Assembly (NCBI GenBank): GCA_937960435.1
Contig: CALGPN010000015.1
Location: 1 to 64,000 of the forward strand
DNA: 64,000 bases
Reading direction: 5' to 3'
From: an uncultured Desulfosoma sp.
GTDB taxonomy: Bacteria > Desulfobacterota > Syntrophobacteria > Syntrophobacterales > DSM-9756
Positions 35,688 through 44,839 of the stretch are shown piece by piece. A model generated the notes under the pieces. It did no database searches. It worked only from the letters and a program-made list of their open reading frames with translations, and was not told the origin of the DNA. How positions within the stretch are numbered: position 1 is the first letter of the stretch; every line of letters starts with the position of its first letter. The translations under genes and the position numbers were made by a program.

Positions 35688-36371
35688 TCACTGTGCGTTG
35701 GATTTCGCTTCGGTCATGGAGTCTGGAATGTTTTTCGTCTTCTTGGCCGGATAAATGACCACCCGGCGCAGGTTGCCTTCGCCTTTGCTCTTGGTGCGCA
35801 CGCCCTGGTCTTCCTTCAGGGCCATGTGGATGATACGGCGGTCCTGGGCGTTCATGGGGCCTGTCGTCACCGGACGTCGAGACTTTTTCACGCGCTCACC
35901 GAGCTGCAGAGCCATTTCCGTGAGGTTGCTTTCCCGTTTGGAGCGGTAATTCTCCGTATCCACGATGACGGGCACGGTGTCGCCGACCTCTCGGCTGACA
36001 ATCTTGCTCACCAGGTATTGCAAGGCGTTCAAGGTCTTGCCCCGCTTGCCGATGAGCAGTCCGGACCCGTTGCTCACGATGTTCAAATAGACGCTTTCTT
36101 CCCGCACCTCGCTTTCCACGACCGTGGGCACGTCCACATATTTGAGAATCTCCGTGAGCACTTCCTTGGCCCGTTCACATGCCTTGCCGAGAGGCGTTTC
36201 CTTGGGGGTGGCGCGAATGCGCGCCTTGCGGGCCCCGACAATGCCGAAAATGCCTGAAGAGCCTTTGGACAGGATTTCAATGTCCAACTTTTCCTGAGGC
36301 AGCTGGAACGCCTCGCAGGCCGATCGGATGGCGTCGTCGAGGGTTTTCCCTTCAAATTCCTGCGTTGGCAT
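35688..36371 (-). CDS. khpB: KhpB/Jag RNA-binding protein
   Basis: 227 aa. A Jag_N domain (FEGKTLDDAIRSACEAF) is followed by a KH domain with the GKRG loop (GLLIGKRGKTLNALQYL) and an R3H domain (NAQDRRIIHMAL). It binds RNA and is linked to cell division and elongation control. The true start is ATG 36371, with GGAG just ahead; the frame runs further to 36812 through yidC DNA. It lies 65 bp downstream of yidC. Confidence 0.94.
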   Translation of the reverse strand: MPTQEFEGKTLDDAIRSACEAFQLPQEKLDIEILSKGSSGIFGIVGARKARIRATPKETPLGKACERAKEVLTEILKYVDVPTVVESEVREESVYLNIVSNGSGLLIGKRGKTLNALQYLVSKIVSREVGDTVPVIVDTENYRSKRESNLTEMALQLGERVKKSRRPVTTGPMNAQDRRIIHMALKEDQGVRTKSKGEGNLRRVVIYPAKKTKNIPDSMTEAKSNAQ

Positions 36372-36436
36372 ACTCTCCTCCGTTCGTCGTCCGAAGCGCA
36401 CGCGCGATCGCCAATCTGAAGCGGAGAGGCGCCTGG

Positions 36437-38116
36437 TTAAGCGTAACGGTTGATCCAGTACTGCTGCACGATGGACAAGACATTGTTCACAAACCAATAT
36501 AGCACGAGACCCGACGGAAAGTTGACAAAGAATACGGTGAAGATGACGGGCATCATGAGCATCATCTTTTCCTGCCGGGGATCTCCCGCCGACGGGGTCA
36601 TTTTTTGCTGAACGAACATGCTCGCCCCCATGAGTAGGGTGAGGACGGGGATGCCTCCCAGATAGGGCACGTCGAAACCGATAAACAAACGATCGGGCGC
36701 GGTGAGATCGTTGATCCATAGCCAGAACGGCTGGTGACGCAGCTCGATGGCCCCGTAAAGCATGCGGTAGAGCGCAAAGAACACTGGAATCTGCAACACC
36801 ATGGGCAGGCACCCTCCCAAGGGGTTCACCTTATAGGTGCGGTAGAGCATCATGAGTTCCTGATTGAGCTTTTCCCGGTCGTCTTTGTACTTTTCCCGGA
36901 TCTGGGCCATCTTGGGCTGAATCTTTTTCATGACCTGCATGGACTTATAGCTCTTGTGCGTCAAAGGCCAGAAGAGGATCTTGATGAGCACCGTCAGGAC
37001 GATGATGGCCACGCCGTAGTTGTGCGCATAATTATAGAGCCATCGCAGAAAAATCAACAAGGGTTTGGCCAGGAAGCTGAACCAGCCGAAGTCCAAAGCG
37101 CGTTCCAGGCGGGCGTCGGCCCGTTTGAGCGCTTCCAGTTCCTTCGGCCCCCAATAATAAGTGTTGGAAACCGTCATAGCGGCGCCCGGGGCCACCGTGA
37201 AAGGATCCGTCAAATAGACAAGTTGCAGCAGCCCGGAATCGGGGTCGAGCAGCCGAGGGGCCACCTGGAAGCGCTCTTGGACTCCCGGCAGCATGGCTTG
37301 GATGAAATAGTTGTTTTCAAACCCGATCCAATGCATGGGCGGTTTCAGAATCGGCGTTTCCTTCTTCAGGGCCTTTTGTTCGAACTTTTCCAAGGAGCCG
37401 TTTTTAAATACGGTCACGTGAGACATATTGTAGGAAGACTCCACCCCATCAAAGGGCATGGCGTAGGAACTGATGCCCAGCTGGTCGGTCAGGGGAGCCT
37501 CGGAAAGATTTTCCACGGCGATTTCCACCCCCACAGCGTAGGTTTCCGGAGAAAATCGCAAGGTCTTTCGCACGCGGACGGCCCCGGGAACTTCCGCCGA
37601 GAGGGCCAAGGTCTTTTCCCCGTCCCCCGGCGCAAGGCGGATCTCCGTCGGCGCCTCACCGTTGTAAGGCATGGTGGCCAAAGGCCAGTCCCTGTGCTGG
37701 AGCAGGTCCACCGCTAGAGGGAAATACCCGGTGCCTTTTGAAGGAATGAGGTCCATGAGGGGCGATGCGGGATCCACTGTCTGCCGGTGTTTTTTCAGCG
37801 TAAAACTCTCGATCCGCCCGCCTGCGGAAGAAATCTTTGCCGTGTAAAGCGGCGTGTCCACGACCCATGTCTTGGCCGCGGCCGGAATCGGGTGCGCATG
37901 CTGCTCAGGGACGCTTTTTAAATCCACTGACGGCTGGGACTCCGACTTGGAAAAGGAAGCCGTCGGCGCCGCAGGGCTTTCAGGCTGGGCCTGCGTCGCT
38001 GTTTGGGGCGCGGAAGCTTGCTTGCCTTTCCGAGAAGCGTCGGGCGAGAGAAAAATCTCCCAGAGGAACAAGACGGCCAAAGATAAAGCAAACGCCAACA
38101 AGGCTCGTTTTTCCAT
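36437..38116 (-). CDS. yidC: Membrane protein insertase YidC
   Basis: 559 aa. TM1 is at the N-terminus (KRALLAFALSLAVLFLWEIF), followed by a large periplasmic beta-sandwich domain with a Pro/Ala-rich linker, and a C-terminal core of five TM segments (GGCLPMVLQIPVFFALY; YWFVNNVLSIVQQY). It inserts proteins in the inner membrane with or without Sec. ATG 38116 is preferred over a GTG at 38125 because GGAGTG lies seven bases upstream. Confidence 0.97.
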   Translation of the reverse strand: MEKRALLAFALSLAVLFLWEIFLSPDASRKGKQASAPQTATQAQPESPAAPTASFSKSESQPSVDLKSVPEQHAHPIPAAAKTWVVDTPLYTAKISSAGGRIESFTLKKHRQTVDPASPLMDLIPSKGTGYFPLAVDLLQHRDWPLATMPYNGEAPTEIRLAPGDGEKTLALSAEVPGAVRVRKTLRFSPETYAVGVEIAVENLSEAPLTDQLGISSYAMPFDGVESSYNMSHVTVFKNGSLEKFEQKALKKETPILKPPMHWIGFENNYFIQAMLPGVQERFQVAPRLLDPDSGLLQLVYLTDPFTVAPGAAMTVSNTYYWGPKELEALKRADARLERALDFGWFSFLAKPLLIFLRWLYNYAHNYGVAIIVLTVLIKILFWPLTHKSYKSMQVMKKIQPKMAQIREKYKDDREKLNQELMMLYRTYKVNPLGGCLPMVLQIPVFFALYRMLYGAIELRHQPFWLWINDLTAPDRLFIGFDVPYLGGIPVLTLLMGASMFVQQKMTPSAGDPRQEKMMLMMPVIFTVFFVNFPSGLVLYWFVNNVLSIVQQYWINRYA

Positions 38117-38121
38117 GAAGA

Positions 38122-38358
38122 TCACTCCATTGACTTCAAGATTTTTTCCGGCACGGGATCAAACCCGCCGGGGTGAAAAGGATGGCACCGGAGAAGCCTC
38201 CGAGCCCCGAGGAGCACCCCGACCAGTGCGCCGTGCCTTTCGATGGCTTCATAGGTATAGGCGGAACAGGACGGATAGAATCGACAGTGGGCTCCAAGAA
38301 GGGGAGAAAGACAGACTTGGTAAAATTTCACCGCATAAAGAAGCAGCCGTTTCATCAT
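38122..38358 (-). CDS. yidD: Membrane protein insertion efficiency factor YidD
   Basis: 78 aa. [17 protein letters not shown] and [13 protein letters not shown] are diagnostic. The N-terminal helix ([16 protein letters not shown]) is amphipathic. The start overlaps the rnpA stop (ATGATGA), and the gene ends 5 bp before yidC. Confidence 0.95.
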   Translation of the reverse strand: MMKRLLLYAVKFYQVCLSPLLGAHCRFYPSCSAYTYEAIERHGALVGVLLGARRLLRCHPFHPGGFDPVPEKILKSME

Positions 38359-38753
38359 GCCATTCGCAAACCGCCTTTCCTCAAGCATTCGCGGAAAAGG
38401 TCGGCCAGGTGCGGTGTGGAAAAATTTTCCGCGCCGGGCCGGGCAACGACCACGATGTCCAGGCCCGGCAAGGAGAGTGCGTGTTTATGGAGCCGAAACC
38501 ATTCGCGGAGGCGCCTTTTGATGCGGTTCCTTTGGGCGGCCTTCCAAAACCGCTTTTCCACCACCAGGCCGAGACGATGGTGGGAAAGGCCGTTGGAGAC
38601 CCAATTCACGATGAAGGCGCCGCAGAAAAGACGTCGGCCCTCCTTTTTCACCCGCAGGTATTCCGAGCGTTTTTTCAGCCGCTCCTCAGGTCGAAAAGAT
38701 CGCGGGCCGAAGCGTCTTGCCGGCTCGACCGCCCTGGGTCCCTTAGAATTCAC
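38355..38753 (-). CDS. rnpA: Ribonuclease P protein component
   Basis: 132 aa. The RNR motif [12 protein letters not shown] and [16 protein letters not shown] are typical. The protein part of RNase P aids tRNA 5' maturation. The start is GTG 38753, overlapping the rpmH stop as GTGA; a longer upstream frame runs through rpmH. A normal-sized member, slightly long at the N-terminus. Confidence 0.9.
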   Translation of the reverse strand: MNSKGPRAVEPARRFGPRSFRPEERLKKRSEYLRVKKEGRRLFCGAFIVNWVSNGLSHHRLGLVVEKRFWKAAQRNRIKRRLREWFRLHKHALSLPGLDIVVVARPGAENFSTPHLADLFRECLRKGGLRMA

Positions 38754-38884
38754 ACGGAAAGGCGCTTTCGACCCTTGGCCCGCCTGCGGTTGATCACGGC
38801 GCGACCCGACTTTGTGGCCATGCGGACTAAAAACCCATGCGTGCGTTTTCTTCTCAAGTTGTGCGGTTGGAATGTGCGTTTCAT
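38750..38884 (-). CDS. rpmH: 50S ribosomal protein L34
   Basis: 44 aa, starting [20 protein letters not shown] and ending [11 protein letters not shown]. It fits the L34 consensus throughout. It overlaps rnpA by 4 bases (GTGA) and opens the rpmH-rnpA-yidD-yidC-khpB-mnmE-rsmG series. Confidence 0.97.
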   Translation of the reverse strand: MKRTFQPHNLRRKRTHGFLVRMATKSGRAVINRRRAKGRKRLSV

Positions 38885-39236
38885 AAGTTCTTCCTGCCCC
38901 TTTCATGGCAAAGTTGACCACGCGGGAGACGTCCTCTCCCGCGTCTTCCCTCTTCGGGCACACGTCACCTCTTCGCTCTGGAAGCGAATTGTTGCTTATA
39001 GTCAAGGGCCCGATTCCTTGTCAAGCCTTCGAGCCTCTTCATATGGGCGCGTGGCCCCGGCGGCTTTCCCGGTGGCATGCGACCAGGATCATTGTTAGTC
39101 TATTTGGCAAAAAGGCACACTGAGCCGGACCGGCCCGCAGCGGTCACCGCTTTACCATGGGCGTCGGGGCACGTCAGAGGAGGCCAGAACACACCCGACA
39201 ACTCGATCCCACGACAAAGAAAGGAGGCATGAGCCG
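38885..39236 (-). other. Leader/promoter region of rpmH, and plus-strand spacer
   Basis: About 350 bases with no gene. It must hold the promoter of the rpmH operon and, on the other strand, that of the Old-Yellow-Enzyme remnant/YeeE genes. I looked for TTATCCACA-type DnaA boxes and saw none, although in many genomes dnaA and oriC lie here. There is no dnaA in the window. Confidence 0.5.
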
Positions 39237-39350
39237 ATGGATCGCTATCCCACCCTGTTTTCCTCTTTTCATCTCGATGGCCTTAGCCTCGCCAACCGCA
39301 TCCCCATGGCGCCGATGTATAGAGGCTATCCGCCTTTGGCCACACAGTGA
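39237..39350 (+). pseudogene. N-terminal remnant of an Old-Yellow-Enzyme-family flavin oxidoreductase
   Basis: 37 codons starting MDRYPTLFSSFHLDGL and continuing SLANRIPMAPMYRGYP match the beginning of OYE/NADH:flavin oxidoreductase proteins (LF-P-L-LKNRI-MAPM). AAGGAGG lies nine bases before the ATG. After TGA at 39348 the same frame continues for 20 codons (MRVRDAPEDPAKDMEDD), not recognisable as OYE, then stops. About 300 residues of a TIM barrel are missing, so this is a deletion relic. Confidence 0.6.
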
Positions 39351-39465
39351 GTCCGCATGCGCGTTCGGGACGCTCCCGAAGATCCAGCCAAGGACATGGA
39401 AGACGATGTTTTTTGAAGGTTCTCCAAGTGCGCAACGGGAAGAGACGCTAAGAAGGAGGAGGCTC

Positions 39466-39987
39466 ATGAGAGACAAAGATGATGGGTGGAGTCCTTACGT
39501 CGCCGGGGCCCTGAGCGGCCTTGTGGGAGTTTTGTCGGTCTGGCTCTCAGGACACTATTTCGGGGCATCCACATCTTTTGTGCGTACCGCCGGCATGATC
39601 GAAAGACTGTTGGGGCCGGACCACGTGGCGCGTCTCGAGTATTTCGCCAAAATCGCTCCCCGCATCGATTGGCAATGGATGTTCGTCGTCGGCATTTTCT
39701 TCGGCGCCCTCGTTTCTGCCCTCACGTCGAGATCTTTCAAGCTGCAGGGCGTGCCGGACATGTGGGCCGAGCGGTTCGGCCCCCGGAGCACGGGCAAGAG
39801 GGCCGTCATCGCCTTTGGGGGAGGGGTCGTCGCCATGTTCGGGGCTCGGCTCGCCGACGGCTGCCCCAGCGGCCACGGGTTGAGCGGATCGCTTCAACTG
39901 GCGGTCAGTGGGTTCATCGCGCTGGTGTGCTTTTTCCTCGGCGGCATCCTTTCGGCTCGCTGGATCTATTCGGGAGGGAACAAATGA
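39466..39987 (+). CDS. YeeE/YedE-type transporter, N-terminal half
   Basis: 173 aa, membrane protein with several TM segments. The signature GCPSGHGLSG lies in the second half (about residue 132). YeeE/YedE (TsuA-type) proteins carry thiosulfate or related sulfur compounds; here the protein is split in two as in many proteobacteria. AAGGAGGAGG precedes ATG 39466, and the stop overlaps the next gene by ATGA. Confidence 0.82.
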   Translation: MRDKDDGWSPYVAGALSGLVGVLSVWLSGHYFGASTSFVRTAGMIERLLGPDHVARLEYFAKIAPRIDWQWMFVVGIFFGALVSALTSRSFKLQGVPDMWAERFGPRSTGKRAVIAFGGGVVAMFGARLADGCPSGHGLSGSLQLAVSGFIALVCFFLGGILSARWIYSGGNK

Positions 39988-40511
39988 ACATGCTCATCTA
40001 TGGATTGGTCACGGGGTTCCTTTTCGGCTTTTTCCTCCAAAAGGGCCGGGTGCTTCGCTACGACAAGCAGCTGGGCGCCTTGCGGCTTCGGGATATGACC
40101 ATCGTCAAATTTATGCTCTCCAGCGTCATGGTGGGCATGGTGGGAGTGTATGTTCTTCATGATCTGGGCATGGCCAAACTCTCCATCAAGCCCGCGATTT
40201 TGGGTCCGGTGATCCTCGGTGGCCTTGTTTTTGGCCTGGGTTGGGGGCTTTTGGGCTACTGTCCCGGAACGTCCATGGGAGCCCTTGGCGAAGGCCGATG
40301 GGACGCCCTGTGGGGCATTCTGGGAATGATCGTCGGGGCGGGTCTTTTTGCGGAAGCCTATCCCTTTCTTCAAAAAACCGTCTACACCTGGGGAAATTTG
40401 GGAAAGGTCACCGTGCCTCAAGTTCTGGGGGTCTCGCACTGGATCGTGATTCCTGTGTTTATCGCCGCAGGCCTCGGCCTCTTTGCGTGGCTGGAAAAGA
40501 AGGGCTTGTGA
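39984..40511 (+). CDS. YeeE/YedE-type transporter, C-terminal half
   Basis: 175 aa membrane protein with GYCPGTSMG near residue 92, the second signature of the family. ATG 39984 overlaps the preceding stop; GGGAGGG lies just upstream. The two halves probably form one channel for a sulfur compound, useful to a sulfate reducer. Confidence 0.82.
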   Translation: MNMLIYGLVTGFLFGFFLQKGRVLRYDKQLGALRLRDMTIVKFMLSSVMVGMVGVYVLHDLGMAKLSIKPAILGPVILGGLVFGLGWGLLGYCPGTSMGALGEGRWDALWGILGMIVGAGLFAEAYPFLQKTVYTWGNLGKVTVPQVLGVSHWIVIPVFIAAGLGLFAWLEKKGL

Positions 40512-40549
40512 AGCCGCGGAGGCCGACGGACAGAAGCGGCCGAAAGAAT

Positions 40550-41395
40550 TTACGCCCCTCGCGAAGGGAACACGGGCAGCCCCAAGTCGGCGGCAAGGCG
40601 ACGGCGCACCGCCGGATCGTCCAAAGAGGCCACCCGGCCGTGATAGTCCTCGGCGAAGGGTGTGGCCAGCCACCAGATGAGCGCCGCCGGTTCCTCCGGG
40701 GGGCGTAGAACTCCATGGGCATGATAGGCCCGGAAGGCTTCCACGCGTGGGAGGCGCTCCGGGGGCGTTTCTCGGATCTTTTGTTGCATGGCGGTATCCA
40801 CCACCCCGGGATAAAGGACGTGCACCCGGATTCCTGATTGCGCCGCCTCAAGTTCTTCGGCCAGGGTCTTGGCGAAAAGGTCCACGCCGGCCTTGGCGGC
40901 GCAGTAGGCGCTCCACCCCGCCACGGGATGGGTCGCCGCCCCGCTGGACGTGAAGATGAGGACCCCGCGGCCCACTTCCATCATGGCCGGGAGAAAGGCC
41001 CGGACCATGTGAAAAGCTCCCAGAAGATTCACGGCCACGTTGTCGGCCCACGCGTGGGGATCCAGTGTCCAGCTCATCCCGACGGGTTCGATCACGCCGG
41101 CGTTAGCGACGACAATCCGAGGCGGTCCGAGGGTTTCAAGAACGAACTCGGCCAGACGGCGCACATCCGCCCATTGAGACACATCGGCCGCGAAGGCAGA
41201 CGCTTGGCCACCCTGGGCGGCGATGGCTTTCGCTGCCTCTTCCACTTGGTACGGGGTTCGAGAGGTAAGGACCACTCGGGCTCCGGCCCGGCAGAGGCGC
41301 TCGGCCGCCGCCCGTCCGATCCCTCGGCCCGCGCCGGAAATGACGGCCACCTGATGGTCGAGCCTCGCTTTTTGGGGAATGGTGTCGCGCTGCAT
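40550..41395 (-). CDS. Short-chain dehydrogenase/reductase
   Basis: 281 aa. The NAD(P)-binding GAGRGIG (about residue 22), the NAG motif, a catalytic Ser (TSSGAA) and YCAAK form the SDR catalytic set. The C-terminal 50 residues are not typical of the fabG subgroup and may decide substrate. The start at ATG 41395 (AGAGGCG upstream) is chosen over a TTG at 41431. The substrate is unknown; it stands alone next to the non-coding region. Confidence 0.83.
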   Translation of the reverse strand: MQRDTIPQKARLDHQVAVISGAGRGIGRAAAERLCRAGARVVLTSRTPYQVEEAAKAIAAQGGQASAFAADVSQWADVRRLAEFVLETLGPPRIVVANAGVIEPVGMSWTLDPHAWADNVAVNLLGAFHMVRAFLPAMMEVGRGVLIFTSSGAATHPVAGWSAYCAAKAGVDLFAKTLAEELEAAQSGIRVHVLYPGVVDTAMQQKIRETPPERLPRVEAFRAYHAHGVLRPPEEPAALIWWLATPFAEDYHGRVASLDDPAVRRRLAADLGLPVFPSRGA

Positions 41396-41941
41396 GGATC
41401 GCCTCTTAATGATTGAAGCAGGTTCTTTCAAAGACGGCCCTTGGCGAATGATCCGTTTCTGCCTTGCGATGTGGCTCTTGAGTTCCGTATTTCTTCCATC
41501 ACGTCAGTCGCAGAGGCTTTGGGCCGAGGACAAAAGCTTTTTGTGAACGAGACCCTCAACTTTGGGTTTCGAAAATTTCTTGTGCCCCTGCCACAGTAGG
41601 ACAGTGAAGGGACGTGGGCCAAATCACCCGTTTAACCGAAACGCTTTAAAAATAAATGAAAGTTTTCGGCTCTTCAACGAAGGGCCGGCAACCTTTTCGG
41701 TTTCCGGCGAGGGGACCTTTTGGCCACCCTCGGCCGCCCGAAGCCCCGTATTGGTTCCTCAGAGGAAAAGAGCGCATGTCCATGCAGGCTCTAGCCGCAA
41801 GCATGCCGACCGGGGCCGGTGGGTAACTTATCGGTCACGGGTTCCATTTCAAATCCGAAGGACTTTGACCGTCCGATCCGTAGGGACGGTTGTTGTGAGG
41901 ACGTGGACCGACGCTTTCTCAAAACGAATGGGCATTCCCGG

Positions 41942-41957
41942 TGTTCCACGTGGAACA
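41942..41957. promoter_or_regulatory. parS centromere site for ParB
   Basis: TGTTCCACGTGGAACA, a perfect 16-bp palindrome. It belongs to the parS family recognised by bacterial ParB (B. subtilis: TGTTTCACGTGAAACA). A parAB pair is encoded 11 kb away. Confidence 0.9.
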
Positions 41958-42850
41958 TGCTCTCTGATCCGCCCAAAACCCATCGCCGCGCATCCCCAAA
42001 ACAACCGCGACATCTCTCTCTTCCGCCCCACGGTCCTTCATTTCCCCGTGACTCGGCCGTGAGTTCTTTCCCCTCTTTCACCTCAGTCCGCCGACCTCCA
42101 GGTTATTCTTCCTGCGAGTTCTTGGTCCAGCAGCCTTTAGCCGCTGTAGCACACGTCCCGTCCTCAAAAAACCTCTTCATGCAATCCCCATATTATTCGG
42201 CCCACGCCGCCCCTTCCCCCACGATGCCCCCATCGCCTTCCCCGTGAGCTCGTGTGGGCCCGCCTAGCCCGAAGCACGTGCTCGCCAAGACAATCCGATC
42301 CCCCTTGCAACGATCGACCATCATAAAGCCGCTCAAAGAACCGCGGATGTCCACGAACAGGAAGTTCCCGCGCTCTTCCCAGCCCGTAAGCCCCCATAAC
42401 CTCCATCCCCGAACGTTCAAGCAGTGGGTCTTGAACGGCTGATTCCGCCCTTTCCCCCCAGAGGGTGCCGAAGCCGGTACTTTTGCCCCTTCAAGGCGCC
42501 TCAAACAGCCATTCACCCACCAATCGGACATTCAGGGTTTCCTCCTCCCGCACGCCTCCAAAAGCTCGCCCTATGAACGCAAAAAACCGGTTTCAAAATT
42601 TCTGGTCTTCACGCTCCTGCGCCAGTCGGCCTTGCCTCCATTGGATACGCCGCCTTGGCAGCTCCATAAGATCCCCGCACAATATGAGCCCCCTGGACGG
42701 CCTCACCTCGCCCTACCCCATAGGCGGTCGATCATCGTTTGCCAGTTCAGCACCGGTCTCTGGGTAGAGGCGGATCTGAATGTTCGCGCGTGCCTCTTTT
42801 GCGACAGCAGCCTGCCCTCTCATGTTGTCAAAATGGGGCTGCCTTTTGTG

Positions 42851-42875
42851 TTGGGGTTCGCTCCGCTCACCCCAA
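42851..42875. repeat. Palindromic dispersed repeat (TTGGGGT...ACCCCAA)
   Basis: TTGGGGT-tcgctccgctc-ACCCCAA forms a 7-bp stem with an 11-base loop. The minus strand reads out VGWGERSEPQ, a spurious peptide well known from intergenic repeats of this type across bacteria. It is a REP/MITE-like element rather than a gene. Confidence 0.65.
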
Positions 42876-43059
42876 CCTACGGGGCTCAGCTCCGGCGCCT
42901 TCCCAATGATCGCTGTGACCTTGCGCCGAGCTGCCATCGGCGCTATAGCACTTCCTGTCTGATCATCCTGCGGCCCTCGCTACCCCTGCAATTGGCTTGA
43001 GGCCCCATACCTGCTTCAGATGCCAAAAGGAAGTCTCTTTGCTTGAGGAGATGTCAACC

Positions 43060-43479
<420 letters not shown>

Positions 43480-43550
43480 CCCAAGAACACCGTGCCCCCG
43501 ACGCTGCGCCGTGGCCGGCGGGTGTGAGCACAAAGCCGAAGGTGACTCGC

Positions 43551-44804
43551 CTATCGGGGATAGGTTTCTTTCATGAAGAACGTACAGCCCGTGGTGACAA
43601 GACCTGCCGCCAGCAAGGCCAGAAGCATGGCCCTGTAAGCTTCCACGGGATAGCCCAGCCCGGGGTGGCCTCCATAGGCATCCAGCAAACGCCCCAATAG
43701 GGGCATGGCCGCTGCGCCGCCCAAGAAAGGAAACAGGTTCAGCGTGCCGAGGCACGTCCCCGCAATGTCCAGCGGAAAAAGCTCTTTGGCCGCCGTGAAA
43801 GCCACAACCACCACCGAGGACGAACTGACGGAGAAAAGGAAAAAGAAAACAGCCAATGCCGTCATGGGGAGCCCGCAAGGAAAAATAAAAAGCAAAGCCA
43901 ATGCTACGGTCATGGTCACCGCGCACCCCACCAAGAGCTTCTTTCGGCTTTTGAGCACTCGGTCGGAAAGGACGCCCATGAGCGGCCCGCCCAGGATCAT
44001 TCCCCAGGCGATGAGGCTCAGCACCGCGCCGGCTTTCTCTCGGCTCATGCCGTACACATGCATGAGATACGGACCGCTCCATAGGCCCCCGAAGCCGAAA
44101 AAAATCCCGTAGTTCACGAAACACCAGAGCGCAAAAATCCAAAACTGGCCGGATCGCATCACCCTCCCCAGACCATGGAAAAGGACCGAAGCGCCAGGGT
44201 TCGGACGGGAAACCTCGGCCGATCCCAACGGCCCCCCGGCCGGCTCGGGCCGATCCCGAACCACACCCCACACCACAAGGGCGATGGCCGCCGTGAGCCC
44301 TCCGATCACTTGAAAAGAGGCCCGCCAGCCCAGAACACCGGCAAGGTAGGCGAGGAGCCACGTGGCCGCCAGAATGCCCAACCCTCCGACGGCATTGAGC
44401 AGCCCGGAGACTGAGGCGAATTCGGTGGGGCGAAACCACTGGGAGAGAATTTTCATGGTGGGGATAAAAACCATGGCGGCGCCGATCCCCACCAAAAACC
44501 GACCCGCAAAAGCCCACCCAAAAGACGGCGCCAAACCGAAGACCGCACTGCCAACCGCCGCAATGACCGTAAAAAAAGCCACCGTCTTTCGGGGCCCGAG
44601 GGAATCGGAAAGGAGCCCTGCAGGGAATTGCATGAAAGCGTAACAATAGAAGTAGACGGAGCCCAAGAGGCCCAAAGAACCGGCCGACGTGCGAAAAGCC
44701 GATGACAGTTCTTCCGCCACCACCGTGAAGGACAGTCGATGGAAATACACAAAGAGATAGGCACAGGCCAAAGCGCCGAAAATAAACCACCGCTGATGTC
44801 GCAT
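43551..44804 (-). CDS. Major facilitator superfamily transporter
   Basis: 417 aa with about 12 TM segments. The motif-A-like stretch GLLSDSLGPRKTVAFFT lies near residues 63-79, and a related GVLSDRVLKSRKK in the second half. It looks like a permease of the anion:cation/hexose-phosphate kind; substrate unknown. It lies 35 bp behind the JAMM peptidase gene and may be the last gene of that operon or a separate unit. Confidence 0.85.
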   Translation of the reverse strand: MRHQRWFIFGALACAYLFVYFHRLSFTVVAEELSSAFRTSAGSLGLLGSVYFYCYAFMQFPAGLLSDSLGPRKTVAFFTVIAAVGSAVFGLAPSFGWAFAGRFLVGIGAAMVFIPTMKILSQWFRPTEFASVSGLLNAVGGLGILAATWLLAYLAGVLGWRASFQVIGGLTAAIALVVWGVVRDRPEPAGGPLGSAEVSRPNPGASVLFHGLGRVMRSGQFWIFALWCFVNYGIFFGFGGLWSGPYLMHVYGMSREKAGAVLSLIAWGMILGGPLMGVLSDRVLKSRKKLLVGCAVTMTVALALLFIFPCGLPMTALAVFFFLFSVSSSSVVVVAFTAAKELFPLDIAGTCLGTLNLFPFLGGAAAMPLLGRLLDAYGGHPGLGYPVEAYRAMLLALLAAGLVTTGCTFFMKETYPR

Positions 44805-44839
44805 TCAGATCGCCTCAGATCCTTCAGGGTGCCGTGCCG

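Larger units (their letters stand above)
41396..43059. other. 1.66-kb non-coding region containing parS and a palindromic repeat
   Basis: No ORF here has both a ribosome binding site and protein-like character. The longest, 41562-42062 (+) and 42193-42531 (-), look like chance frames. It holds a perfect parS (41942-41957) and a palindromic repeat (42851-42875). I see no DnaA box or AT-rich unwinding element that I would defend, no tRNA and no transposon ends. It could be a decayed genomic island or a centromere-like region. Confidence 0.6.

Noticed and set aside
38885-39236. oriC/DnaA-box region next to rpmH.
   Set aside because: No TTATCCACA-like repeats, no AT-rich unwinding element, and no dnaA nearby.
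42193-42531. 112-codon minus-strand frame in the large gap (also 41562-42062 plus).
   Set aside because: No ribosome binding site, no domain, low-complexity composition; the other frames of this stretch are equally open.
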